From: Deinandra increscens subsp. villosa
Taxonomy: Eukaryota; Streptophyta; Magnoliopsida; Asterales; Asteraceae
Reading direction: 5' to 3'
NCBI GenBank assembly: GCA_039602395.1
Contig: JBCNJP010000006.1
Location: forward strand, 56,881,502 to 56,945,501
DNA length: 64,000 nucleotides
Shown: positions 11,890 through 22,337 of the stretch, piece after piece
How positions within the stretch are numbered: the first letter of the stretch is position 1
Layout: every line of letters begins with the position of its first letter
The notes under the pieces: model-generated
Seen by the model: only the letters and a program-made list of their open reading frames with translations
What the model was told of the DNA's origin: nothing
Databases searched by the model: none
Made by a program: the position numbers and the translations under genes

Positions 11890-13277
11890 TAAATTACTAT
11901 TTGCATCCCTGAGGTTTGGTCATTTTTGCCACATGAGTACGATTTTCAAAATTTTAACAAATCCTTACCTAACGTTTGCATTTTGTTGCCATTTGAGTCA
12001 TTCGAACTAACGGTGTTAGTTTTTTCTGTTAAGTGGGAGGGTATTTCGATCATTTTACATATCAAGGACTAGTTCCGTAAAACTGATAAAGATTTTAAAA
12101 GACAAGGACTAATTATGTAAACCATCTAAACTAATTTAAAAATATATATTGTATTAAAAGACAGGACTATTTGTGTAAGAAAATAAAATATCAAACACTT
12201 CAACCTAATCTCTCTCACTCATCCACATCCCTGCCACCACCGTCCGGTAACCGCCACCCTCCAGCAACCGCCGCCACCACCGGATCTGTCCTACTCCAAG
12301 ACAATCGCTACTGCGGATCCACCCATCACCATCGCTACTGCCGGTCATCCACCGCCACCGGCCGCCTACACAGTAACCTCCGCATCCCCGATGACCACCA
12401 TAAGTTTGCCGGCTAAACCCACAAAACCCGTCACAACACCTGTTGATAGACGTGTTCTTGGTACGAAACCCTCCACCCCTGCTTCCACTTTTGGAATTTC
12501 CTTAAAACACCTGTATCTATTTTTCGTCTTTCCACCGAATCACTTGATCCAATCCTTTCTTTTCTAAAATCTGTTCAATCTCGGTTGGAATCCAACGTGA
12601 TGTCGTAAGGTCAGACCAAACCGGCACACCGGAGAGGCGGAGACTCGATCTAGGGTTTTTAACCCGTAAACCAGTCACCGGAGGCTTACCAATTTGAGAC
12701 CGAATCTTCCGGAATCGTGACCTGAGTCGGCGATTGGATTGAACTCGCTGCTAGCTTCGTCGGAGTCGTCTCAGTTGTCGAGAACCACTCACAAACCCTC
12801 GCCGCTGACGATGAAGGTGAAAAAGGAGGAATCGCAGCTGGGGTTTCCAAATCAGATAGAGGAAGGTCGATTGGAGCTCGTGGGGTGCATGGTATGGCTA
12901 TCGCGAGGTTACCAAGTCGCAGGTCATCGGAGCTCCGTCGAGTGCAAACTGATATTTTCCTTCTCTTTTCTCCAATTTCCAACTGGGGTTTACAAACTGA
13001 TCTTTTATTTCATTTTCTTTTTTCTTTTAAAACAAAAATTAGGATTTGTTATTTATTTACAAATATGGTCCCTGATCTTGGTTATTTTACAGAACTAGTC
13101 CTTGATATGTAAAATGACCGAAATACCCTCCCACTTAACAGAAAAAACTAACACCGTTAGTCCGAATGACTCAAATGGCAACAAAAAGCAAACGTTAGGT
13201 AAGGATTTGTTAAAATTTTGAAAATCGTACTCAGGTGGCAAAAGTGGCCAAACCTCAGGGATGCAAATAGTAATTTA
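11890..13277. mobile_element. Mutator-like element with long TIRs and GC-rich internal DNA (Pack-MULE-like)
   Basis: About 225 bp at the left end (TAAATTACTATTTGCATCCC onward) recurs inverted at the right end with few mismatches, through motifs such as TTAAGTGGGAGGGTATTTCG. The 1.39-kb element has no transposase. Its interior (about 12190-12990) is far more GC-rich than the TIRs. It includes Pro/Ser/Thr-coding stretches and sequence resembling plant leaders or N-terminal coding regions, with small ORFs in conflicting frames. That pattern suggests captured gene fragments. No clean 9-bp target duplication was found; a second MITE abuts the right end. Confidence 0.65.
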
Positions 13278-13286
13278 ATTGATATA

Positions 13287-13689
13287 GAGTTAGCTTTCTT
13301 TTTTTTGTTCTTGAAGTTTACCAGTTGCTTCACTTTTAGTATAATTTAAAAAAATAGTTAATTTAAGGGTCTCGCCTCACCTTTGGTTTATTCTCAATTT
13401 TGGTCATCTTCAAAAATTCATCAAATTAATCGTTAAAATGAATGACATTTATGTCCAAATTGAACTCTATTCATCTATAGATATATCAACTTCATTTTTA
13501 AGTTGGTGAATTAGAGTTTAATTTGGACATAAGTGTCCTTCATTTTAACGATTAATTTGGATTAATTTTTTAAGGTGACCAAAATTGAGAAAAAAACCAA
13601 AGGTGAGGCCCTTAAATTGATTATTTTTTAAAGTTGAACTAAAAGTGAGAAAACCGATAAACCTCATGGACCAAAAAGGAAGTTAACTC
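13287..13689. mobile_element. Mutator-type foldback MITE with 9-bp target duplication
   Basis: Two long inverted arms (starting GAGTTAGCTTTC and ending GAAGTTAACTC) pair over about 190 bp each with a short spacer. Exact ATTGATATA duplications flank it at 13278-13286 and 13690-13698. The 9-bp duplication points to Mutator superfamily transposition. There is no ORF. Its left duplication starts at the base after the preceding element's right TIR. Confidence 0.8.
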
Positions 13690-13698
13690 ATTGATATA

Positions 13699-14295
13699 TA
13701 TGTTATTTTCTATTCTTTGTGTACAAATCTTTTAATCCAACTTACATGTAATTAAAATCCCTAGATGCATGTTTGTGAAAAGGACCCATTCGAAAAACAC
13801 TAGATTAGCGAAACTAGCGGCTCACCTTCTCGGTATCGTAATTCAAAAACCTCACGCAGGGGTTTACTTCCAGAAGGAGAAGTCGTTTATAAATGGGTAT
13901 GCTACTTAAATTAGTTGTTGACCACTAAAACCAAGAGACGGATCATACATGAAGTGAACAAAGTTAATATATATTGAAACAAAACCGATTAAAAGTTGAA
14001 AAATAATTATCCAATTGTCGATTTTATTTTTACGCCATATAAATCCTGAGTTTAGATAGTGTATTTTTTATTTGAACTTGATAACTTGAAACGGTTAATT
14101 TTTGACACTAGAAATTTAATAACTAAATAAAAGTCTATCATATATTGCCATAGCTCTTTAGAAAATGCACTACTAGATTAGTTAAAATTAGAGGTGTAAA
14201 ATTGAGCTTGGGTTTTATTTTAAAGTTTGTGTTCAAACCATGAGTAATTTTACTAGCTTAACATTGAATAGATTATTATTGATTATCTTATATGT
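13699..14295. other. AT-rich intergenic DNA, nothing recognised
   Basis: No ORF, splice-like gene structure or terminal repeat stands out in this stretch. Confidence 0.3.
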
Positions 14296-14296
14296 A

Positions 14297-14390
<94 letters not shown>

Positions 14391-14401
14391 TATTATTATT
14401 A

Positions 14402-14446
<45 letters not shown>
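14296..14446. repeat. (ATT)n microsatellite, about 150 bp
   Basis: The tract is nearly perfect ATT with two interruptions (ATATT and ATTGTT near 14388-14405). Its isoleucine/leucine ORF is an artefact of the repeat. Confidence 0.95.
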
Positions 14447-14448
<2 letters not shown>

Positions 14449-14635
14449 AACTTGATTATCATATGTTGATCAAGTAGTGTCAATTGTATTCATAAAAATT
14501 TAAGCCCCCCTTTAGTTTTCTTACGAGACTCCTGAATTTCCTGTTCCGCAAAGGAGAAATAAAAAAAAATCAGTTGCAAGAGACATATATACTTGCAATA
14601 TGATGAAGCTTTCTCTGTTATTAGTTAGCTTTAAC

Positions 14636-15329
14636 CAATGTTTTAAAACCGGATTTTTAAACCGGACCGGTCTTGTAAAAAAAAAACGGTTCAACCGGTT
14701 CAACCGGGTTGACCAGGACGGTCGAACCGGATTGACTCCTTAAACCTGTAAATTTACAATATACATTTTATAAACTTTCAACCACTACAAATATAAAAAA
14801 AGAAACTTCAATAAAGTCTAAAACAAATTACAATCATCCAAAATAACATCAATACAAATTACAATAATCCAAGTTCGTCGATTGTACCCTGGTTAATAAC
14901 TTCGATTTCTAGCCGATCACTTCGAGAATCTCATTCAAGTTTGTTGATTGTACCCCAAGTTCGTGTATCGTCCCCCAAGTTCGTGGATTATGGGGTTTTT
15001 TGTAGCGCCTTTTTGGTTTCCAGTGGAACGTGAACCGTGAACGTAACCCTACTTTTTTGTAACGCATTTCCTACCTTTTCTTTAGATTAATTTAAAAAGA
15101 AAATAAAGAAATTAAAAAAATAATAAAAAAATTAAAAAAAAACCAAACCCGGTTCAACCCGGTTCCGGGTCCGGGTTTTTACCCGGTTGAACCGGAAAAC
15201 CCGGCGGTTCACTTTCTGACCCAGTATTGCTAAAAACCGGTTATAATCGAACCGGAAGACCCACCGGTTCCCGGTTGAACCGGTTGAACCGGTTGAACCG
15301 GCCGGGTCAATCCGGTTTTTAAAACATTG
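14636..15329. mobile_element. hAT-type MITE with exact 8-bp target duplication
   Basis: The ends are CAATGTTTTAAAA and the inverse TTTTAAAACATTG. Both flanks carry GCTTTAAC (14628-14635 and 15330-15337), an exact 8-bp duplication. Subterminal DNA is rich in AACCGG and CCGGTT direct and inverted repeats. The 694-bp interior has no coding capacity. Confidence 0.85.
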
Positions 15330-15614
15330 GCTTTAACCCTTGAAATTGTAAGAGGCCAAATAGATAGCCTGCGTCTTTGAGAGATAAACCGATTGATATT
15401 AGAAAATCCATTGAAAGATTAAGAGAGAAAGAGGGGGACAAAAATGGGTTGCTGAATATCGGTTTGTGGTTTCTACTTTCTAGGATGTGATAGAACAACG
15501 CAAACGTAGAGAGAAACCCAAATTGATTTATTTATTTTTTAAAACAAAAGGCAAAGATTTGTCAAATACATCTTAAAATGGTAGATATTTTTCACTAAAT
15601 AGATTGTTTGCTCG

Positions 15615-16154
15615 GGGGAAAGATCTATAGAAAACCAATAATTATTCAGAAAACCAAAAAACCAACCTTTTTTTCTCTATAACTTCTTCATATATTAATA
15701 TTTTTTAAAAATAATTTCACCAAAAATTCTATAATTTTATTAGCTTTATTTATGGGAAAAAAAATTTAAAAAATAAAAAGTTTAGTAATTTTTATTATTG
15801 CATCATGCAATAGTACCAATAGTATTGCATAATGCATTATAATTAAAACTACTTAAAAACAAGAGACTTAACTTAAATATGAATGTGGTTTATGCGAATA
15901 ATGTAAAAAACAAAGAATTGACATTCATAAACCAATTTTATATTATTGTTGCATAGTGCAATATTAATTTCAAGCTAAAATTCGAATTTTATTTTATTTT
16001 TAAAAAAACTCGAAAACGTTTTTAAAGTTTTTTCTTTTTCCAATATTCTTAAAATCATGAAAGAAACATATAAAAAAAGTTTAAAAAATAATAATTTTTT
16101 TCCTTGGTTTTTTGGTTTTTTATAAAATATTGGTTTTCTATAGAACCCAACCCT
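15615..16154. mobile_element. Mutator-type MITE with exact 9-bp target duplication
   Basis: Inverted ends share CTATAGAAAACCAATA and AACCAAAAAACCAA. The element is flanked by GTTTGCTCG at 15606-15614 and again at 16155-16163. The interior is AT-rich, with a short pseudo-palindrome around TGCATCATGCAATA. It has no ORF of its own. Confidence 0.8.
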
Positions 16155-16244
16155 GTTTGCTCGTGGTATTTTATTTTCTATTCTATATTTATTAGAGTTA
16201 TAAGTTTGTTTAAACAAATCTTCAAATCAATTAGTAGTATATGT

Positions 16245-16440
16245 CATTGATTTTCGGTTCAAGTGGTTAAGGTGGGAGTGTGGGACACTAACTTATATTA
16301 AATAGGGGTTTTAGGTTGCGTCGGAGTTTTTTCTTATCTATGGTGCATTTTCTTTTGAGAATGGTCTTTGGGTCTTGTACTCGATTAATAAAGACGATCA
16401 GGTGGTTGTCAGTGAACCAAACTTGCCGTTAAAAAAATGG
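16245..16440 (+). mobile_element. SINE-like repeat
   Basis: It starts with an A-box-like TTCAAGTGGTTAAGG and ends with CCAAACTTGCCGTTAAAAAAA. The same tail (CCAAATTTGCCGTTC plus A-run) closes the minus-strand SINE-like repeat at 56085. The B box is degenerate and no target duplication was seen. Confidence 0.4.
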
Positions 16441-16549
16441 TGTATTAGATATTTATGTGATTAGTATTTGTGGTTCCTTAATTTGACCCGGCCAGGTTTT
16501 TATCGGATCTAGTATTGATCCGATTTGTTTTTATCCCATTTAAATTTTG

Positions 16550-17423
16550 CCCCAGATGACTAAAATTTAGGGGCCTGTTAGGGACACCCCCTTAAATTTT
16601 GGCTGGCACCCCTTATATAGGTGACTCTGAGGTCTAAGAGTCACCTTCAGATTTAAAAAACTCACATAATGCCCTAAGAGTCACCTATAAAAGGGGTGTC
16701 AGCCAAATTTTTTATTATTATAATAAAAAAAATTATTGTTATATTATTAATAATAATAATAATTATTATTATTATTATTAATAATAATAATAATAATTAT
16801 TATTATTATTAATACATATAAATAAATAGCACAAATAAAATATGAAAAAACCTTCAGGGTGACATAAAAGGGCTGGAGGTGAGATATAAGACTCCTTATA
16901 TGAGATTCAGCTCACCTCTTCAACCAATAGGTCACCTACAAGGAGAAATTAAAGGTGATGCTAAGGTCTCGGAGTGACCTAAAGAGCTGACATCCTACCA
17001 TCCAGACTCCCTCTAAGGTCTCTGTGTGACCTATATTATCGCATCTCCTACGTATTATTACACCGTTACGTGCATACACACGCGCATACAAATACATACT
17101 AATACGTTATCAAACCACACACATATATACATACCCACATGATAGATTTTGACTTAATATATGTTTATATATACATACATATGGTCACGTGGATACAACA
17201 TCATATAAGAACTTCGTTGATATTGTATGTACTATATGCATATGTATATACACATACCAACACACTTACATGCACACATATATGTACATGCAATATTAAT
17301 ATGAATAAGCTTAATATACGTTCATATATGCATATAAACATGCATACCGCACGTACACAAATAAAATTATTATTGTTATATTAATAATAATAATAATTAT
17401 TATTATTATTATAATAATCATAC

Positions 17424-17502
<79 letters not shown>

Positions 17503-17710
17503 ATATAAATAAATAATACAAATAAAATATGGAAAAAACCTTATGGGTGACATAAAGGGCTAGAGGTGAGATATAAGACCCCTTATATGAGATTTAGTTT
17601 AGAGACATCTCTCATATAGGTAAACGTTTGGGCTTAAGGTGAGGTTCCCTTAGGGACACCCCTCATATAGGTGACCTCAAGACCTCCGAATGACCTCTAG
17701 ATGGGGGTGT
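16550..17710. repeat. Duplicated AT-rich segment containing ATT microsatellites
   Basis: A stretch beginning ATTATTGTTATATTA and passing through mixed (AAT/ATT)n into ACATATAAATAAATA, GGGTGACATAAA and GAGGTGAGATATAAGA occurs twice, at about 16732-16915 and about 17365-17590. The intervening 450 bp contains TACATAC/CATATA-type simple sequence. The longest pure ATT run is 17424-17500. Short repeats of the type GGTGACCTNAAGGTCT flank both copies. No gene is visible. Confidence 0.6.
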
Positions 17711-18069
17711 ATTTAAAAAAAAAGAGGATGTCTCTAAGATTTTCCAAAATTTATATATCTGTCACTGGTTTTAAATAACTTGGAAATAGTTCTCGTTTAC
17801 TTCCACGACTAAAATAATCCACGATTAAAATAATAATACAAGATAATGATAGGAAACTAAAAAGTTAATTGTAAATGGAATATAATCCGATATTAGGCCT
17901 CCACTTGATTGCTCAATCCTCCGTTTGTTTAGGTTGGCAGTTTCTCATATTCACTGTCATTTTGCTGTCACTTTTAAGCTTTTAAAAGTTTTATTTAGGC
18001 CCCCATACATATGGTTATGCCTTTTATATTCTCATGTAACTTTTTTTAAATGCTATAAAGATATTATAC
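17711..18069. other. Intergenic DNA, nothing recognised
   Basis: AT-rich sequence between the duplicated segment and the Harbinger element, without an ORF or terminal repeat. Confidence 0.3.
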
Positions 18070-18072
18070 TTA

Positions 18073-20530
18073 AGTAGTGTTTGGTATGGGAATGAATGGT
18101 GGAATTAAATGTCTTATTACGTTCGAATAAAAAAATGACATGTTTGGTAGCACATTGGAATTGAATGGGTCATTACATAAGGGGACCCGATATGGTTGGC
18201 AAACCGGGATGCGGTTCCAAATGGAGCCGCATGGCTCGCCCGGCTAACCACCCCACCTCACCCGGTTCAATGGCCGGCTCCCTCCTCGGCGATTCCCAGC
18301 GGTTTCGAGAAGCCCGGCTAAGCCGGTGGAATGTGACCGTTGGACTAGCCGTTACAACGGCTAGTTTGTATTTTTTTTAACCTTTCTAACACATTATAAA
18401 TACCACCATATTTCACCTATTTTAAACACACAAACATTTCTTTCTTCTCTACAATCTTTCTCATATTTTCATTTTTCTTAACCCTTCACCATGGATAAAT
18501 CATCCAAGAAAAAACCCGTTCTCACCAAAAAATCACCCGCTCCCCCTAAAAAATTTAAACCGAAGGTACGAAATTCCGGTGAACCCTCCAACCTAAACCC
18601 GCCACCCCAATCACCATCCGTTCCCTACATACCACAACCGGTTTTTTACCCTCCTCAACCGCATCATTCTCAAGATTCCTATGTTGACCTTCTATCCGGT
18701 CGTTACGGGGCTCGTGGGGAGTTTTTTCCCCCGCGTTCAACACAAATGCAACAATTCTCCTCGTCAAACGCCATGTACCAAAACACGGAATATCGAGATC
18801 CAAGGCGTGCAATTGAGTCCGAGACCGAAGAAGAAGAGAATGAAGAAGAAGTTGAAGAGGAAGAAGGTGAAGAAGAGGAGGAAATTGAGGTGATGGATGA
18901 GGACGTCCAAGTGATCAAGAAAGGTAAATTTCACTCGCGAGCAAAAGGGAAAAATTGGACGTCGGAGAAGGAGCTAAATTTTACAAAAGCCTATATCCAT
19001 TGGACCGAAGATGGAAAAAAGGGGGATCAACAAAGTCGCGATTCGTTTTGGGGTAAAGTTCTTGGTCATTTCGACGAATTGATGGGTGAAATTACCGGGC
19101 GAACTAGGGACCAAGTAGCCTCAAAGTGGAAGAAGTTGAACACCAAGTTGTCGAACTTCAACGCCCTCTACATCCAAACGGTAAAAACTATTTTTTTTTT
19201 TGTAATTACCTTGAGATTTATAAATGTACACATGTTGATTATTTTTTTTTTATTTTTTTTTTGTAATAGAGTAACAATTGGGCAAACGGGACTGCGGATG
19301 TCGATATTTTGTTGAAAACCCAAAACTTGTATAAACAAATATACGAGAAGAATGGGTTTTCACATTTGCCGTGTTGGCTCGAGGTGAAAGACCATCCCAA
19401 GTGGGCTCCGGTTCCGGTCGTAGCCGGTGAAATACCGGAACCGGCTAAAAGGACCAAGACGTCCGAGTCGGGGCACTACACAACTTCAAATGAAGTTGGG
19501 TCGACTCAATTGCCCGATTTAAATGAGCAGTCAACCCCCACATACCCAAAACATAAAGGGAAAAATAAGTCGGGTGAGTCTTAAATAAGAAAAAAAACAA
19601 AAAATAAAAAATATATATAGAAAACGGTTTTGGCTTGAAGCCACACCACCACCATACCATGTGGTGTGGCTTCACTTGGCTCCATTTTGTGGGTTTTTGA
19701 GTTGGCCGAATATTATTGGTTGGTGAGCATGGCTTCACCAAGCCATGCCACCACCATACCTCCTCCCCTAAGAAATGTGATTACTTCCATTTTTAAATAT
19801 TTGTATTCCTTAGGGAATATATGTTTTTTCCGATTCATTCAAGGAATGGAATACACATTTTATCAAGAATAAAAAGTAAAAAAGCGAAAAAATATAAAAA
19901 ATGAAAAAATAAAAACGTAAAATAATAATAAAATAAATATAAAATAAAAATATATAATATAATTAATAAAAATAATAATAAAATTAAAATATCAAATAAA
20001 AATAAAAACAAATAATTAAATAAAATCAAAAGTTAAAATTAAAATACTATATTATAAATATAAATTAAATATATTAATTTTAAATTGAAATGTTGGTAAA
20101 ATTGTATTTAGTTAGCTCGTTTGTACTAACTATCAAATAACACGAAACAATGATTTATTTCATTTTCACATGGTGACCAAACAAGATAATAGAATGATAA
20201 TGATCAATTTCATTCCCTCGACCATTTCATTCCTTCAAGAGGAATGGTAAACAAACAGGTTTTTACTTTTTATTCTTAATTTATATTTTTTATTTTATAA
20301 AATTTTATGAAAAAATGGTGATTGAATAAAAGTTTTCAATTCATTACTTGAAGGAAACGAAAAAAAAACACACATCCCCTAAGGAATGAAAATCTTTAAA
20401 CATGAAAGGAATTATATTCCTTATGTAAATGGTCCATTTCATTCTACATTCTACCAAACTTGTCATCTTTTTCATTGTGACGTAATGACCCATTCCATTC
20501 CACCCCCATTACTGCATACCAAACACTACC
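18073..20530. mobile_element. PIF/Harbinger-type element carrying ORF1 but no transposase
   Basis: The ends AGTAGTGTTTGGTATG and CATACCAAACACTACC are inverted copies, and TTA lies at both flanks (18070-18072 and 20531-20533). This is the TIR style and 3-bp duplication of PIF/Harbinger. The 2.46-kb element contains one spliced gene (18491-19584). The right third is AT-rich, with A/T homopolymer runs and subterminal CATTCCATTCC repeats. No DDE transposase ORF is present. A near-palindrome (GAAGCCACACCACC with GGTGTGGCTTC) lies at 19635-19675. Confidence 0.75.
18491..19584 (+). CDS. Harbinger ORF1 protein (Myb/SANT-like, NAM-like DNA-binding), two exons
   Basis: Exon 1 is 18491-19180 and exon 2 is 19270-19584, joined in phase (GT...AG, 89-bp T-rich intron) to give 334 aa. 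The N terminus is Lys/Pro-rich. A long Glu-rich acidic run occupies about residues 115-135. A trihelix/Myb-SANT-like domain follows (KGKNWTSEKELNFTKAYIHW ... FWGKVLGHF ... GRTRDQVASKWKKL). The C-terminal half has the family motif DILLKTQNLYKQIYEKNGFS and the W..V.DHPKW motif. Such proteins are often mislabelled as glutathione S-transferase T3-like. In PIF/Harbinger elements ORF1 binds DNA and helps the transposase reach the nucleus. The frame is intact although the partner transposase is absent. Confidence 0.75.
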
Positions 20531-20657
20531 TTATATCTAAGTTCCAAAAAATTGTATAGTAAGAAGTACTTTCAGCCAGTCGGGGTTGGGTCTCAGTGTT
20601 GAGGTAATTAAATTCGTAAATGAATTAGTTGTTTTAGCACATATGACAGAACCTCTA

Positions 20658-21272
20658 GAAGCGTTTGGTATACAAGAATTGAAGGTAGAATGGAATGAGT
20701 CATTACATCGGAATGGTAAATGATAAGTTTGGGAGCACATTGAAATGGAATGGACCATTACATAAGGAATGCGATTCCTTCCATTTTTAAAGATTTTTAT
20801 TCCATACGTGAGGGGTTTTTTTCTTCGATTCCTTTATGGATGGAATGAAAGTTTTTTTTCCCAATTAGATTTCTTCTCAAAATTTTATGGAAAACAAAAA
20901 GTAAAAAAAATATGTATAAAAATAAAAAAAATAAAAAACCATAATAAAATAAATAAAAAATAAAAAATAATAATAAAGATAAAATTAAATTAGAAAATAA
21001 AAATCAACAAAATAAAAAATAAAAATTAAATTATTTAATAAAAGTAAAAAATAAAAAAGTAAAACATTAAAAAATACAAATATAAAAAAAAGATATTAAT
21101 TTTAAATGAAAATATTAGTAAATTATATACGATTACTTTGTTTTTACTAGCCAACAAACAATACGAAACAATGATTTATTTCATTTCTAAATGGTAACCA
21201 AACAGGACGATGAAATGGTAATGATCCATTTCATTCCCTCGCTCATTCTATTACCTTATACCAAACAGACCC
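20658..21272. mobile_element. MITE related to the adjacent Harbinger element
   Basis: The left end (GCGTTTGGTATACAAG) and right end (CTTATACCAAACAGACCC) are roughly inverted. The interior shares GAATGGAATG, CATTACATAAGGAATGCGATT and AACAATGATTTATTTCATTT with the 18073-20530 element. No duplication could be fixed at the borders, so the limits are approximate. Confidence 0.55.
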
Positions 21273-22332
21273 ATGTCTCAAGTTTGATTATCGCATCCCC
21301 ATATTTACATATATATTTTTCATTTATGTTTTCTAGTTTTATTTTTTTTGTAAACTTTTTTTCCTCTTTTGTTTTCTTTTTCTTCTTCTCTTTTTTTTCT
21401 TAATTTGGGGTTTCTTGATTTTAGTTTAAGGAATTTTTATATACGTATCGCTTATTACGTTTTCCTTTTATTTGTTATGTTTGTTTAATGCCGGTGCATT
21501 TACGTGTACATTATTATTTTATATAAACTTGACGATCTTCATGCTAAGTGTTGGGTGTTGTCATATCCTTCTTTTATTTGCATTTTGATATTTGAGGTTG
21601 TGTCGTCAACGACTTTCCGTCATAATGAGTGTCTCGTTAGGATGCATTATTGAGTTATAATATTTAAAAGTTTGAATAATATTTTAAATAGCAATATAAT
21701 ATTGAAATTATATTTCAGGCGCTCATTTTTTATACTCATCCAATGCTCTAGAATATTCAGCGATTTGACGATCATGTTTGTAACAATGACACACTGTATG
21801 TTATTGGTGAAATAAAATGATAACGAACCTTAATTTATTCTATAACTAAAATAGTCATACCAACCCATCTATTACACCAGATGTCTTAAAAATATATAAT
21901 TAATAACTTCGTACATAATAATTATAATATTTTTAAACATACACCCGTGAAATAAAAAAATGAATATATAAAATTATAAATAACAAATAATGATATTTAA
22001 ACATCATAAAATTATATTTTAAGATAATATATAATTAAAATCTTATGATAATGTATTAAGTGTCTAAAAATAAAAAAGAAAATTTATTTTTTGATATTCA
22101 ATTATAACTTAATTATTTAAAATCAGGTATTTAATATAAGAGAGTGTTGGTATTAAATTACAGGGAGATGCGGAAAATTTTTAATGAGGGTGATGTAAGA
22201 TGACACGTGACATTGATGATTTTTATTTATTATATAGTAGATATGGATGAGGATTTTTATTTACTATTTAGTAGACATGATTCTTTTATAAAAAATCCGT
22301 AAAAGAAAAGAGAATAAGTTAGTTCCATACAT
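21273..22332. other. AT-rich intergenic DNA, no gene
   Basis: T-rich tracts at 21300-21420 are followed by A/T-rich sequence. There are no recognisable exons or terminal repeats before the copia target duplication at 22333. Confidence 0.35.
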
Positions 22333-22337
22333 GTTAT

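Noticed and set aside
12171..13112. Several ORFs in the GC-rich core of the Mutator-like element
   Set aside because: None is a complete protein and frames conflict on both strands; treated as possible captured fragments, not genes.
14240..14455. 71-aa ORF of Ile/Leu
   Set aside because: Pure translation of the (ATT)n microsatellite; the same holds for 17311-17553.
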